A stretch of DNA of 43,199 bases from JAKGBX01 sp965366835 (lineage in GTDB: Bacteria > Pseudomonadota > Alphaproteobacteria > Rhodobacterales > Rhodobacteraceae). Under the pieces are notes generated by a model. The model was not told the origin of the DNA. It searched no databases and was given only the letters and a program-made list of their open reading frames with translations. The DNA lies in the NCBI GenBank assembly GCA_965366835.1, contig CBDUGF010000018.1, forward strand, positions 1 to 43,199. The letters run 5' to 3'. This document shows positions 24,560 through 32,743 of this stretch, piece after piece; position 1 is the first letter of the stretch, and each line of letters opens with the position of its first letter. A program made the translations under genes and the position numbers.

Positions 24560-26455
24560 TTACGCCTTGGCGTGGTCCCATGGGCGGACGAAGGCGCCCA
24601 GAACCTTGCTGATCTCATCGTCGGACGCGCCATTGGCGGTGACCTGCGCCACCAGCCCGCGCTTCTTGTCGTCGATCACAGAGCTGACGCGTGCCGCCGA
24701 TCCGGCCTCTTCCAGGGCTTCGTTATAGACCCGGGTGATGGCGCGTTTGCGCAGGTCGGGCTTGAACACCTTGCCGACGGCGGTCTTGGGCAGTTCGCCC
24801 AGCACCTCGACATGCTTCGGGTAGGCCGCACGCTCGTGGATATGCACCTTGGCATGTTCGACCAGCTCCGCGGCCGTCACCGTGCCGCCGGCGACCAGTT
24901 CGACATAAGCGCAAGGCACTTCGCCGGCATGGGCATCAGGCTGGCCGATGGCACCGGCAAAAGCCACGTCCTTGTGCGCCAAGAGCGCATCCTCGATCTC
25001 GGCCGGGTCGATATTGTGGCCGCCGCGGATGATCAGATCCTTGGCCCGCCCGGTGATCCAGATATAGCCGTCGGCGTCGATCCGGCCGAGATCTCCGGTG
25101 CGCAGATACTTGCGGTTGCCGATGTCATGGTAGAGCTTTTCGTTCTTGGCGGCCTCGGTATAGGTGTTGCCCGGATTCACCCCCGGGTTGGAGACGCAGA
25201 TCTCGCCGACCTCGTCGACCGCGCATTCCACCGGCTCGCCTTTCTTGCCCTCATGCAGGATGCGGACATCGGTATAGGGGAAGGGAATCCCGACCGAGCC
25301 GATCTTCTTTTCGCCATCGACCGGGTTGCAGCTGACCAGAACTGTGGCCTCGGTCAGGCCATAGCCTTCGATGATGTTGATGCCGGTGGCCTTGGTGAAG
25401 CGGTTGAACAGCTCCAGGGGCATCGGCGCCGAGCCGGAAAAGGCGTTTTTCACGGTCGAGAGATCGGCATCGACCGGCTTTTGCATCAGCGCCGAGACGG
25501 CGGTCGGCACGGTGATGATGAAGGTGGTCTTCCAGCGTTCGCACAGCTTCCAGAAATTATCGAACACGCCTTCGCCGCGATAGCCCGCGGGGGTGGGAAA
25601 CACCACATGCGCGCCGGATTTGATCACTGCGATCAGGATCACATGGCAGGCAAAGACATGGAACAGCGGCAGCGGACACATGACGCTTTCTTCTTCGGTG
25701 TAGAGCAGCTCGTCGCCGATCCAGCCCTGATAGATGATGCCGGAATTGGTATGCTGGGCGACTTTCGGCATGCCGGTGGTGCCGCCGGTATGAAAATAGG
25801 CCGCCACCCGGTCTTCCCTGATATCCTCGAAGGTCAGGGTCTTGGGCTGTTTGGCGATCTCGGCATTGAAGCGCAGCACATCGGCGTGATGGTCCTTTTC
25901 CACCTTGGGCCGCACGAACGGCACGATCCAGCTTTTCGGCGGCGTCAGGTAACGATTGAGATCGACCGTCAGGATGGTGTTGACATTGGGCGCGTGCTGC
26001 ACCGCCTCGGCGGTTTTCTGGGCGATGTCGGTTTTCGGGAAGGCATGCAGCGTGACCACCACCTTGGCCTTGGTCTCGCGCAGGATGGCGCCGATCTGTT
26101 CGGGCTCGAGCAGCGGATTGATCGGGTTGGCGATACCCGCCACCATCGCGCCGATCAGCGCGATCGCGGTTTCGTTGGTATTGGGCATGACCAGCGCCAC
26201 CACGTCGTCTTTTTCGACCTTGAGCGAGCGAAACAGGTTGGCCGCCTGCACCACCTTGTCGTGAAACTCCTGCCAGGTTATGGTTTCGGCCTTGTCATCC
26301 GCACCCGAGAGCAGCTGATAGCTGATCGCCGGACGCGCGCCGAACTTGTCCCTGGTCTGGCTCAGCATCTCATAGATCGTGACCGGCAGATCGCGCTCTT
26401 CCCACGGCATTTCATTGGTAAGATCCAGGCTGTCCTGAAGTGTCGCAAATGTCAT
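24560..26455 (-). CDS. Acyl-CoA synthetase (AMP-forming)
   Basis: The 631-residue adenylate-forming enzyme activates a carboxylic acid with ATP to the acyl-AMP and then the CoA thioester. The phosphate-binding loop YFHTGGTTGMPK is at residues 220-231, then GYGLTEAT, YLRTGDLGRIDADGYIWITGRAKDLIIRGGHNI and the C-terminal catalytic Lys in LPKTAVGKVFK. At 631 residues with a 220-residue leader before the P-loop it is longer than benzoate-CoA ligases, so I do not link it to the benzoyl-CoA cluster. The substrate may be a medium- or long-chain acid. GGGGAGG precedes the ATG. It is divergent from the nitrilase-family gene. Confidence 0.92.
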   Translation of the reverse strand: MTFATLQDSLDLTNEMPWEERDLPVTIYEMLSQTRDKFGARPAISYQLLSGADDKAETITWQEFHDKVVQAANLFRSLKVEKDDVVALVMPNTNETAIALIGAMVAGIANPINPLLEPEQIGAILRETKAKVVVTLHAFPKTDIAQKTAEAVQHAPNVNTILTVDLNRYLTPPKSWIVPFVRPKVEKDHHADVLRFNAEIAKQPKTLTFEDIREDRVAAYFHTGGTTGMPKVAQHTNSGIIYQGWIGDELLYTEEESVMCPLPLFHVFACHVILIAVIKSGAHVVFPTPAGYRGEGVFDNFWKLCERWKTTFIITVPTAVSALMQKPVDADLSTVKNAFSGSAPMPLELFNRFTKATGINIIEGYGLTEATVLVSCNPVDGEKKIGSVGIPFPYTDVRILHEGKKGEPVECAVDEVGEICVSNPGVNPGNTYTEAAKNEKLYHDIGNRKYLRTGDLGRIDADGYIWITGRAKDLIIRGGHNIDPAEIEDALLAHKDVAFAGAIGQPDAHAGEVPCAYVELVAGGTVTAAELVEHAKVHIHERAAYPKHVEVLGELPKTAVGKVFKPDLRKRAITRVYNEALEEAGSAARVSSVIDDKKRGLVAQVTANGASDDEISKVLGAFVRPWDHAKA

Positions 26456-26712
26456 ATGTAACCTCCCCGTTGGCCCGCGATGCGCGCCATTTCTCCCTGG
26501 CGCTCATTCTGGAAGGCTTTCGGGGCGCGTGCAAGGGCGCTGACCCCGGCGAAGGCGCGGATTTGCGCAACGTCAAGGCGACCGGCACGGCAGCGGCGCG
26601 CGCAGCGGGCGGCCCTTGTCGGCCCTGCCTGAAACCCCTAGGTCTGAAACGGGCGCCAATCGGGGCGGCCGGGCGCAGGGCGCGCGATGACACGGGATCG
26701 AGGGGTTGAGCG

Positions 26713-27594
26713 ATGAAACTGGCCACCGCCACCTATCCGCCGAGCTGGCTGTCGAGCTGGCAGGCCTACGAGGACAAGATCAGCGCCTGGGTGAGCGAGG
26801 CCGCCGGGAAAGGCGCCGACCTGCTGGTGTTTCCGGAATATGGCGCGATGGAACTGGCCGCGCTCGGCGGGGAAGAGGCGGCTGGCTCGGCGCAGGGCGC
26901 GATCGACGCGGTGGGCGAATGGCTCGAGCCGGCCAACGCGCTGTTCAAGCGGCTGGCGGCGGCGCATGGCGTGCATATCCTGTCGCCCTCGGCGCCAGTG
27001 CGCGAGGACCGGCGCGTGGTCAACCGGGCCGGTCTGTTCACGCCGGGCGGCGCGGTGGGCTGGCAGGACAAGCAGATCATGACCAGATGGGAGCGCGACG
27101 ACTGGCGCATTGCCCCCGGCGGGGCGCTCAGGGTGTTCGAGACCGCGCTGGGCAAGATCGCCATCCTGATCTGCTATGACGGCGAATTTCCCCTGCTGGG
27201 CCGCGCTCTGGCCGAAGCCGGGGCCGAGCTGATCCTGATCCCCTCCTGCACCGAGGCGCAGGACGGCTACGAGCGGGTGCGGATCGCGGCCAGGGCGCGC
27301 GCAATGGAACTGCAATGCGTCTGCGCCATGGCTTCGCTCACCGGCGGCGACAAGCGGCTTTACGCGGTCGAGGACAATACCGGCGCCGGCGGCATCTATG
27401 GCCCGCCTGACAAGGGCTTTCCACCGACCGGCATTCTGGCCGAAGCCAGCCGCGATGCGCCGGGCTGGAGCATGGCCGAGGTCGATCTTGCCGCCATCGC
27501 CCGGGTGCGCGCCGACGGCAATGTATTGCACCTCACCCACTGGGGCGAACAGGGCCCGCGTGTCGCGCAGGTCGCACAGGTGAGTCTGGGCTGA
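26713..27594 (+). CDS. Carbon-nitrogen hydrolase (nitrilase superfamily)
   Basis: The 293-residue protein carries the nitrilase-superfamily triad: Glu42 in LLVFPEYGAME, Lys120 in GWQDKQIMTRWE and Cys154 in LICYDGEFP. The family hydrolyses amides or nitriles; the CYDGEFP form points to an amidase or omega-amidase rather than a true nitrilase. It is cytoplasmic. The start ATG has GGGGTTGAG upstream. It is monocistronic, ending about 100 bp before infA and divergent from the acyl-CoA synthetase gene. The substrate is not deducible. Confidence 0.9.
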   Translation: MKLATATYPPSWLSSWQAYEDKISAWVSEAAGKGADLLVFPEYGAMELAALGGEEAAGSAQGAIDAVGEWLEPANALFKRLAAAHGVHILSPSAPVREDRRVVNRAGLFTPGGAVGWQDKQIMTRWERDDWRIAPGGALRVFETALGKIAILICYDGEFPLLGRALAEAGAELILIPSCTEAQDGYERVRIAARARAMELQCVCAMASLTGGDKRLYAVEDNTGAGGIYGPPDKGFPPTGILAEASRDAPGWSMAEVDLAAIARVRADGNVLHLTHWGEQGPRVAQVAQVSLG

Positions 27595-27692
27595 CAAAAG
27601 CCCTTGAAAACCTGCCGGAAAAGGATCATCTAGGCGGCGCCCGCTGAACGGCGGCCCGCAGGCTTGCGGGAATTCATCTCAAAGGAGAGACC

Positions 27693-27911
27693 ATGGCCAA
27701 GGAAGAACTGCTCGAATTTCCAGGCATCGTGAAGGAACTCCTGCCGAACGCGACATTCCTGGTCGAGCTGGAAAACGGCCATACCATCATCGCGCACACG
27801 GCAGGCAAGATGCGCAAGAACCGCATCCGCGTACTCGCGGGCGACAAGGTGCAGGTCGAAATGACGCCCTATGATCTGACCAAGGGTCGGATCAATTATC
27901 GCTTCAAGTAA
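27693..27911 (+). CDS. infA: Translation initiation factor IF-1
   Basis: The 72-residue single OB-fold protein binds the ribosomal A site during initiation. It shows the conserved FPGIVKELLPNATFLVELENG start, HTAGKMRKNRIRVLAGDKV and the terminal LTKGRINYRF. AAAGGAGAG is well placed before the ATG. It heads the block infA-maf-RNase E/G-yacG-tRNA-Phe, with maf starting 12 bp downstream. Confidence 0.98.
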   Translation: MAKEELLEFPGIVKELLPNATFLVELENGHTIIAHTAGKMRKNRIRVLAGDKVQVEMTPYDLTKGRINYRFK

Positions 27912-27923
27912 CCGACGCCAGAC

Positions 27924-28499
27924 ATGAAACTGATTCTCGGATCGGCAAGCCCGCGGCGTCTGGAGCTGCTGGCGCAGATCGGCGTCGTGCCCGACGCTAT
28001 CCGCCCGCCCGAGATCGACGAGACCCCGCAGAAAACCGAACTGCCCCGACCCTATTGCGCCCGCATGGCGCGCGAGAAGGTGCAGGCCGTGAACGCGGCG
28101 CCCGAGGATATCGTGCTTTGTGCCGATACCACCGTGGCGATGGGGCGCCGCATCCTCGGCAAGCCCGCCGATGCCGACGAGGCGCGCGCCTTTCTCGGCG
28201 CGATGTCGGGGCGGCGCCACCGGGTGATCACCGCCGTGGCCCTGCGCCGGGGCGCGCAAATCTGGGAGCGCGACGTGCTGACCCATGTGAAGATGAAGCG
28301 CCTGTCGCGGGCCGAGCTCGACGGCTATCTCGCCAGCGGGGATTGGCGCGGCAAGGCCGGCGGCTATGCCATCCAGGGGCCTGCGGGCGCCCTGATCCCG
28401 TGGATTTCGGGCTCGTTCAGCGCCGTTGTCGGCCTGCCGCTGGCCGAAACCGCCGGGTTGCTGCAGGCGGCGGGCTATCCGCTCTGGGGCGCGTCATGA
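27924..28499 (+). CDS. maf: Maf-family nucleotide pyrophosphatase
   Basis: The 191-residue Maf protein hydrolyses non-canonical or selected nucleoside triphosphates to monophosphates and has been linked to septum control. Conserved elements are LILGSASPRRLELL at the N-terminus, the catalytic Asp region LCADTTVAMG, and GDWRGKAGGYAIQG in the C-terminal half. The region after KPADADEARAFL matches the family. It overlaps the following RNase gene in an ATGA. Confidence 0.95.
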   Translation: MKLILGSASPRRLELLAQIGVVPDAIRPPEIDETPQKTELPRPYCARMAREKVQAVNAAPEDIVLCADTTVAMGRRILGKPADADEARAFLGAMSGRRHRVITAVALRRGAQIWERDVLTHVKMKRLSRAELDGYLASGDWRGKAGGYAIQGPAGALIPWISGSFSAVVGLPLAETAGLLQAAGYPLWGAS

Positions 28500-29518
28500 A
28501 GGGGCGCCAGATCGTCCTCGATCATCTCGGCGCGCGCGAAGCAGCCGCGCTTATGGTCGATGGCCGCCTCGAGGACCTGCTGATCGACACCGACGCGCCG
28601 CGCCCCGGCACGATCTATCGCGCCGTTGCCGAGCGCCCGCTCAAGGGCCAGGGCGGTCTGATCGTGACCACGCCTGACGGCGCAGGCTTCCTGCGCCAGG
28701 TCAAGGGGATCGCCCCCGGCCAGGCGCTGCTGGTGCAGGTCACGGGATACGCCGAGCCCGGCAAGGCGCTGCCGGTGACGCAGAAACTGCTGTTCAAGAG
28801 CCGGTTCGCGATTGTCACCCCCGGCGCGCCGGGCCTGAACATATCGCGCACCATTCGCGACGATGACCGGCGCGACGCGCTGATGGTGATCGCCAGGGAA
28901 GAGATGCACGGCTCGCCGCACGGGCTGATCCTGCGCTCGGCCTGCCTCGCCGGTGCGGATGAGGAGATCGCCGAGGATGTCGCCGCCATGGCCGCGCTGG
29001 CCGAAGCGGTGCTCGGCGATGCGGACGGCGCACCGGAGATGCTGACCGAAGGCGATGGCCCGCACGGCCTGGCCTGGCGCGACTGGAGCGATCCGGCGGA
29101 TGTGGTCACGGCGCCCGGCGGCTTTGAAACCTGCGGCGTGCTCGACGCGCTGGAGGCGCTGAAGCTGGCCGAAAGCCCCCTGCCCGGCGGCGGCACGCTG
29201 TTCATCGAACCGACCCGCGCACTGGTCGCCGTCGACGTGAACACCGGCGCCGATACCTCGCTGGCCGCCGGTCTCAAGGCCAATCTGGCCTGCGCCCGCG
29301 CCCTGCCCCGGCAATTGCGCCTGCGCGGACTTGGCGGGCAGATCGTGATCGACCTCGCGCCGATGCCCAAGAAGGACCGCCGCGTTTTCGAGGCGGCGCT
29401 GCGCAAGGCCCTGCGCGACGATGGCATCGACACGGTTCTGGCCGGATATACCCCGCTCGGGCATTACGAACTGCAACGCAAACGCGCCCGCCTGCCACTG
29501 GGAGAGTTGCTGTCATGA
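28496..29518 (+). CDS. Ribonuclease E/G family, short form
   Basis: The 340-residue endoribonuclease cuts single-stranded AU-rich RNA. The two magnesium-binding aspartates are recognisable as Asp247 in VAVDVNTG and Asp286 in IVIDLAPM. The S1-like N-terminal part is short and the C-terminal zinc-link Cys pair and scaffold are missing, so it is much shorter than RNase E (about 900-1000 residues) and also shorter than RNase G. In Rhodobacteraceae this reduced form sits between maf and yacG in addition to a full RNase E. It overlaps both neighbours by four bases. Confidence 0.9.
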   Translation: MKGRQIVLDHLGAREAAALMVDGRLEDLLIDTDAPRPGTIYRAVAERPLKGQGGLIVTTPDGAGFLRQVKGIAPGQALLVQVTGYAEPGKALPVTQKLLFKSRFAIVTPGAPGLNISRTIRDDDRRDALMVIAREEMHGSPHGLILRSACLAGADEEIAEDVAAMAALAEAVLGDADGAPEMLTEGDGPHGLAWRDWSDPADVVTAPGGFETCGVLDALEALKLAESPLPGGGTLFIEPTRALVAVDVNTGADTSLAAGLKANLACARALPRQLRLRGLGGQIVIDLAPMPKKDRRVFEAALRKALRDDGIDTVLAGYTPLGHYELQRKRARLPLGELLS

Positions 29519-29709
29519 GCTGTCCGATCTGCGCTTCTCAAAGTGACGCGAAATACCGCCCGTTCTGTTCGCGGCGCTGCGCCGATGCCGATCTGGCGAG
29601 ATGGCTGAACGGCAGCTATGCCTTGCCCTCGGACGACCCCGAAGATATCGCCGAAGCCGAGGAGGCAGCGGCCCGCGCGCGCCCGGAAGATGCGCCGAAA
29701 CCGCATTGA
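29515..29709 (+). CDS. yacG: DNA gyrase inhibitor / zinc-binding protein YacG
   Basis: The 64-residue protein binds one zinc through Cys3, Cys6, Cys18 and Cys22 (CPIC and CSRRC), followed by the conserved DLARWLNGSYALP. YacG of E. coli binds GyrB and blocks its DNA binding. The acidic C-terminal tail is typical. It is translationally coupled to the RNase gene and followed by tRNA-Phe 82 bp downstream. Confidence 0.95.
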   Translation: MSCPICASQSDAKYRPFCSRRCADADLARWLNGSYALPSDDPEDIAEAEEAAARARPEDAPKPH

Positions 29710-29791
29710 TATTTTGTCCGAATGCCTCTGGACAGCGCCCGCGCCCTCTTCTAGAACGCCTGCACCCGAAGCGGCCCACCGCTTGACCCGT

Positions 29792-29866
29792 GCCCGGGTA
29801 GCTCAGGGGTAGAGCAGTGGATTGAAAATCCTCGTGTCGGTGGTTCGATTCCGCCCCCGGGCACCA
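29792..29866 (+). tRNA. tRNA-Phe (GAA)
   Basis: A 75-base cloverleaf includes the encoded CCA end. The acceptor arms GCCCGGG and CCCGGGC pair fully; the D stem is GCTC/GAGC, the anticodon loop TTGAAAA gives anticodon GAA, and the T arm is GGTGG-TTCGATT-CCGCC. The anticodon stem GTGGA/TCCTC has one T-T mismatch. Its 3' end marks the border between the conserved block and the accessory region. Confidence 0.97.
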
Positions 29867-29889
29867 TTTAAATCATTGTAAATAGATAC

Positions 29890-30075
29890 TTATTGGCCAG
29901 CGAGTTGACTTAGCTCTGAATCACTAACCTGCGCGGGTGCCGCATGGGTGGCCGCCCGTAATCTGATTGTGGCACTGGCTGCTTGTTTGTTGGTCAGGTC
30001 ACGCACAACGCGGCTTTTGCCATCAATGGAAGGTATCTCAGCTTTCCTAGCCCCTTTGTTTGGTGTGTCGCAGTC
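29890..30075 (-). pseudogene. Possible 3' remnant of an unidentified gene
   Basis: The minus strand has a 61-codon frame between a TAG and the TAA at 29890-29892. The translated C-terminus (SRVVRDLTNKQAASATIRL, then SDSELSQLAGQ) has normal-looking composition but no start codon or ribosome-binding site near the upstream stop. It could be the tail of a gene broken when DNA was inserted or deleted next to the tRNA, or chance. I do not recognise the family. Confidence 0.25.
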
Positions 30076-30117
30076 CTATTGCCGCCTATCGGCCACAGCC
30101 ATCGACCGACCAGACGC

Positions 30118-30154
30118 AAAAAGACCGGAACCCCATCGGGAGTTCCGGCCTTTT
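30118..30154. terminator. Bidirectional rho-independent terminator
   Basis: Arms CCGGAAC (30125-30131) and GTTCCGG (30142-30148) plus inner CCC/GGG form a stem flanked by a run of A before it and TTTT after it, so it can stop transcription from both sides: from tRNA-Phe rightward and from the bcr operon leftward. Confidence 0.8.
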
Positions 30155-30271
30155 CGGATGGTCCGGGCGGGGGAGCCGCGGGACCGGTCCAGCTGAAAAC
30201 CTCTTGCATGTGATCCGAGCCGCAGAGCGGATGCAGCGCGCCCGCATGACAGCGAGAAGGCGTGGGCCGTG

Positions 30272-30301
30272 TTGCGCAATTCCGCGTCGGAAAATGCGCA
30301 A
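30272..30301. repeat. Nested hairpin behind the ferredoxin gene
   Basis: Outer arms TTGCGCA and TGCGCAA and inner arms TTCCG and CGGAA enclose the loop CGT. It starts seven bases after the ferredoxin stop. Its centre CCG-CGT-CGG is the same as in the array at 3717-3832. Confidence 0.65.
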
Positions 30302-30307
30302 ATGGCC

Positions 30308-30550
30308 TTATTGCATTGCTTCGTATTTCGCCTGCAACTCTTCCTGGGTCTCTTCCCAGTCAGGGTTGGGAATGATGCAGGCTTCGGGGCAGACCAGCTT
30401 GCATTGCGGCTCGTCCTCCTCGCCGACGCATTCGGTGCATTTCATCGGGTCGATCACGTAATAGGGATCGCCCACCGAAATCGCCTCGTTCGGACAGACC
30501 GGCTCGCAAGCGTCGCATGCGGTGCAGGGGTCTACAATCATCAGTGCCAT
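30308..30550 (-). CDS. 2[4Fe-4S] ferredoxin of the benzoyl-CoA reductase system
   Basis: The 80-residue ferredoxin ligates two [4Fe-4S] clusters: C9-x2-C12-x2-C15-x3-C19-P, and C38-x2-C41-x8-C50-x3-C54-P, with an additional Cys58. The 8-residue loop in the second motif and the acidic C-terminal helix match the low-potential Allochromatium/Thauera type. In Thauera this ferredoxin carries electrons from 2-oxoglutarate:ferredoxin oxidoreductase to benzoyl-CoA reductase, and the same is inferred here with KorAB. It is the last gene of the operon, 22 bp after bcrD, with a perfect AGGAGG ribosome-binding site of its own, suggesting high expression. Confidence 0.95.
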   Translation of the reverse strand: MALMIVDPCTACDACEPVCPNEAISVGDPYYVIDPMKCTECVGEEDEPQCKLVCPEACIIPNPDWEETQEELQAKYEAMQ

Positions 30551-30572
30551 TTTCAGTCCTCCTGTGAAGTCG

Positions 30573-31421
30573 TCACGATGCCTTCAGCATCTGCCCGCTG
30601 GCTGCGAGCTTGTCAAAACGGAACGCGCCCCAGAGCGCGGCGCCGATCGCCCCGGCAAAGATCGAGTCGGGATGGTTGACCACCTTGGCCTCCTCCATGC
30701 CCTTCATCTTGGCCAGGCTCTCGCGCAGCGCCTCGCACAGGCCTTCATCGAGCCCCATGCCGCCGGTCATCATGATCACGTCGTCCTTGACGCCGATGGA
30801 TTTCAAGAGCCGCGCCAGGCGGCTGGCCATGCTGAGGTGAATGCCCTTGAGGATGTTGGGCGCGGTGATGCCGCGCGACACCATGTTGATCACATCGGTC
30901 TCGGCCAGAACGGCACAGATCGACGAGACTTCCTCGGGGTCGTCGCCCTTGATCGACAACGAGCCGATCTCGTCCTGGGCAATGCCGAGATAGCGGGCGA
31001 TGTTCTCGAGAAACTGGCCCGAGCCCGACGCGCACTGGCTGGTCATCTTGTAATTGGTGACCTTGCCCTTTTCGTCGGTGATCATCGCCCGGCCATGCAG
31101 CGCGCCGCTGTCGAGGATCGCGCCGGTCGCCGGGTTGAGGAAGCGCGCACCGCGCGCGTGGCTGGTCATCGAATAGAAGTGCCCGGTGTGGAACGGGATC
31201 GCCTCGCCTTCGCCGGTGGTGGCGACATAGTCGATATCCTCCTCCTTGACCCCGGCATCGTCCAGAGCCTGATCAAACGCCTCGCGGGCGAGCTGCATCG
31301 GATCGCGCGAGCGGATGCGCAGGCTGCATTTCGACAGCCATTCCTCCTTGTCGCCCTCGACCCGGAAGATCACCGCCTTGACGACGCCCGTGCCGACATC
31401 AATTCCTGCTGCCAGTGTCAT
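30573..31421 (-). CDS. bcrD: Benzoyl-CoA reductase subunit D (ATPase subunit)
   Basis: The 282-residue ASKHA-fold ATPase couples ATP hydrolysis to low-potential electron transfer in class I benzoyl-CoA reductase. The phosphate loop GIDVGTGVVKAVIF is at residues 8-21; QCASGSGQFLENIARYLG bears the cysteine region for the bridging [4Fe-4S] cluster, and MMTGGMGLDEG forms the adenosine loop. It is shorter than BcrA, as in known reductases, and pairs with it. Its ATG overlaps the bcrA stop. It equals BadG of Rhodopseudomonas. Confidence 0.93.
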   Translation of the reverse strand: MTLAAGIDVGTGVVKAVIFRVEGDKEEWLSKCSLRIRSRDPMQLAREAFDQALDDAGVKEEDIDYVATTGEGEAIPFHTGHFYSMTSHARGARFLNPATGAILDSGALHGRAMITDEKGKVTNYKMTSQCASGSGQFLENIARYLGIAQDEIGSLSIKGDDPEEVSSICAVLAETDVINMVSRGITAPNILKGIHLSMASRLARLLKSIGVKDDVIMMTGGMGLDEGLCEALRESLAKMKGMEEAKVVNHPDSIFAGAIGAALWGAFRFDKLAASGQMLKAS

Positions 31422-32743
31422 GCTTCCACTCCTTCAATTCTGCCATGAGCGGCGCGGCGGGCAAACTCGGATGCACCCAGTGCGCCGGTATAGATCGAAT
31501 CCGGGTCGATGTTGATCTGCAACTCGCCGTAATTCTCGAACACCAGTTTCTTCAATTCGCGCACCGCCGCCTCGTTCTTGGCGACGCCGCCGGTAAAGGT
31601 CATCTGATCGGCGACCCCGCCCGAACGCGACAGGATCGACATCGAGCGCAGGATGATCGCCCGGTGCAGACCGGCGAGGATATCCTCGCGCGCCTCGCCC
31701 AGCGCCAGACGGTCGCGCAGCTCGGCGCCGGCGAACACGGTGCAGGTCGAGTTGATCCGTGCCGGTTTCTTCGATTTGAGCGCCATCGGCCCGAGCTCGT
31801 GCAGACCCATGTTCATCTCGTCGGCGATATAGCCCAGGTAGCGCCCGGTGCCGGCGGCACAGCGGTCGTTCATCTGGAAATTCTCGACGATGCCGTCGGA
31901 ATTGACCTGGATGCCCTTGGTATCCTGCCCGCCGATATCCAGCACCGTGCGGGTCTTGGGATACATCATATGCGCCCCCAGCCCGTGGCACAGGATCTCG
32001 GAGCGGATATGCTCCTTGGAAAACGGCAGCGTCACCCGGCCATAGCCGGTGCCCACCAGGTAGGTCTCTTCCAGCTCGATCCCCAGCGCATGTTCGGCCT
32101 TCTCGCCCAGAACGGTCGCGGCGCCGGTATTCTCCTGCGAGACCCGTTGCATCGCGGCCTTGAACTTCTCGTTGAGCTTGCCCGAAGGCGGGCGGTTTTC
32201 CACCGCGATGATCGACTTGTCATAGACATTCAGCAGAACGTCATAGGACACACCGGCCTCGCGCCCGACCTCCTCGGCCACGGCGAGATAGCGCGACCCG
32301 GCGATATCGCGGAAGAAATCCGACTTGCGGTCGGCATCCGGCGCATACATCGCCGGAGCTTCGTCGCGCAGGCGGCGGAACACTTCGGCCAGCGCCGCCT
32401 TGACGCCCTCACCGGTTTTTTCGAAGCGCTCGCCGCGCACCAGTTTGACGCAGGTCTCTTCCAGATCGCCGAGCTGTTCGAGGAACTGCTCGAGCCGGAA
32501 CGACCGCTCCAGCGCGCCGAGGAATTCCTCGACCTGATCGTCAAGCGCACCGGCGGCGCCGAATTCGCGGCGGAACAGGGTGAACCTTGCGTCGATCTTG
32601 GCCTCCTCGGTCGCGACCGAACAGGCGGTTTCATAATTCGAGCGCGAGTTGGTGATGCCACGCCCCAGCACACGCTCTTCCTCGTCCATCATCACCGCCT
32701 TGGTGGTGGTGGAGCCGAGATCGATTCCTACGAAGGTTTTCAT
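31418..32743 (-). CDS. bcrA: Benzoyl-CoA reductase subunit A (ATPase subunit)
   Basis: The 441-residue BadF/BcrA-type ATPase forms the electron-activating module with BcrD. The N-terminal GIDLGSTTTKAVMMDEE binds phosphate; an insertion (about residues 50-190) distinguishes BcrA from BcrD; VLDIGGQDTKGIQV, NDRCAAGTGRYLGYIA with the cluster cysteine, and MTFTGGVAKNEAAVRELK follow. The length equals known BcrA. The start is the ATG at MKTFVGID, which overlaps the bcrB stop; the longer open frame upstream lies inside bcrB in another frame. Confidence 0.94.
   Translation of the reverse strand: MKTFVGIDLGSTTTKAVMMDEEERVLGRGITNSRSNYETACSVATEEAKIDARFTLFRREFGAAGALDDQVEEFLGALERSFRLEQFLEQLGDLEETCVKLVRGERFEKTGEGVKAALAEVFRRLRDEAPAMYAPDADRKSDFFRDIAGSRYLAVAEEVGREAGVSYDVLLNVYDKSIIAVENRPPSGKLNEKFKAAMQRVSQENTGAATVLGEKAEHALGIELEETYLVGTGYGRVTLPFSKEHIRSEILCHGLGAHMMYPKTRTVLDIGGQDTKGIQVNSDGIVENFQMNDRCAAGTGRYLGYIADEMNMGLHELGPMALKSKKPARINSTCTVFAGAELRDRLALGEAREDILAGLHRAIILRSMSILSRSGGVADQMTFTGGVAKNEAAVRELKKLVFENYGELQINIDPDSIYTGALGASEFARRAAHGRIEGVEA

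Larger units (their letters stand above)
29867..30307. other. Junction region between tRNA-Phe and the benzoyl-CoA cluster
   Basis: These 441 bp hold an AT-richer stretch directly after the tRNA, a fragmentary minus-strand open frame (29890-30075), a bidirectional terminator, and a hairpin behind the ferredoxin gene. No recombinase gene was found. Confidence 0.6.

Noticed and set aside
24560..26455. Acyl-CoA synthetase as benzoate-CoA ligase for the bcr cluster
   Set aside because: It is about 100 residues longer than benzoate-CoA ligases, lies on the other side of the conserved infA block, and shows no benzoate-ligase-specific motif that I can point to.
22867..26461. Very long plus-strand frames opposite the sulfatase-family and acyl-CoA synthetase genes
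   Set aside because: Both lie antisense to genes with clear catalytic motifs and show the same biased composition.
29890..30075. The tRNA-adjacent open frame as an integrase remnant
   Set aside because: No R-H-x-x-R-Y recombinase motif can be read, so only an unidentified fragment is reported.
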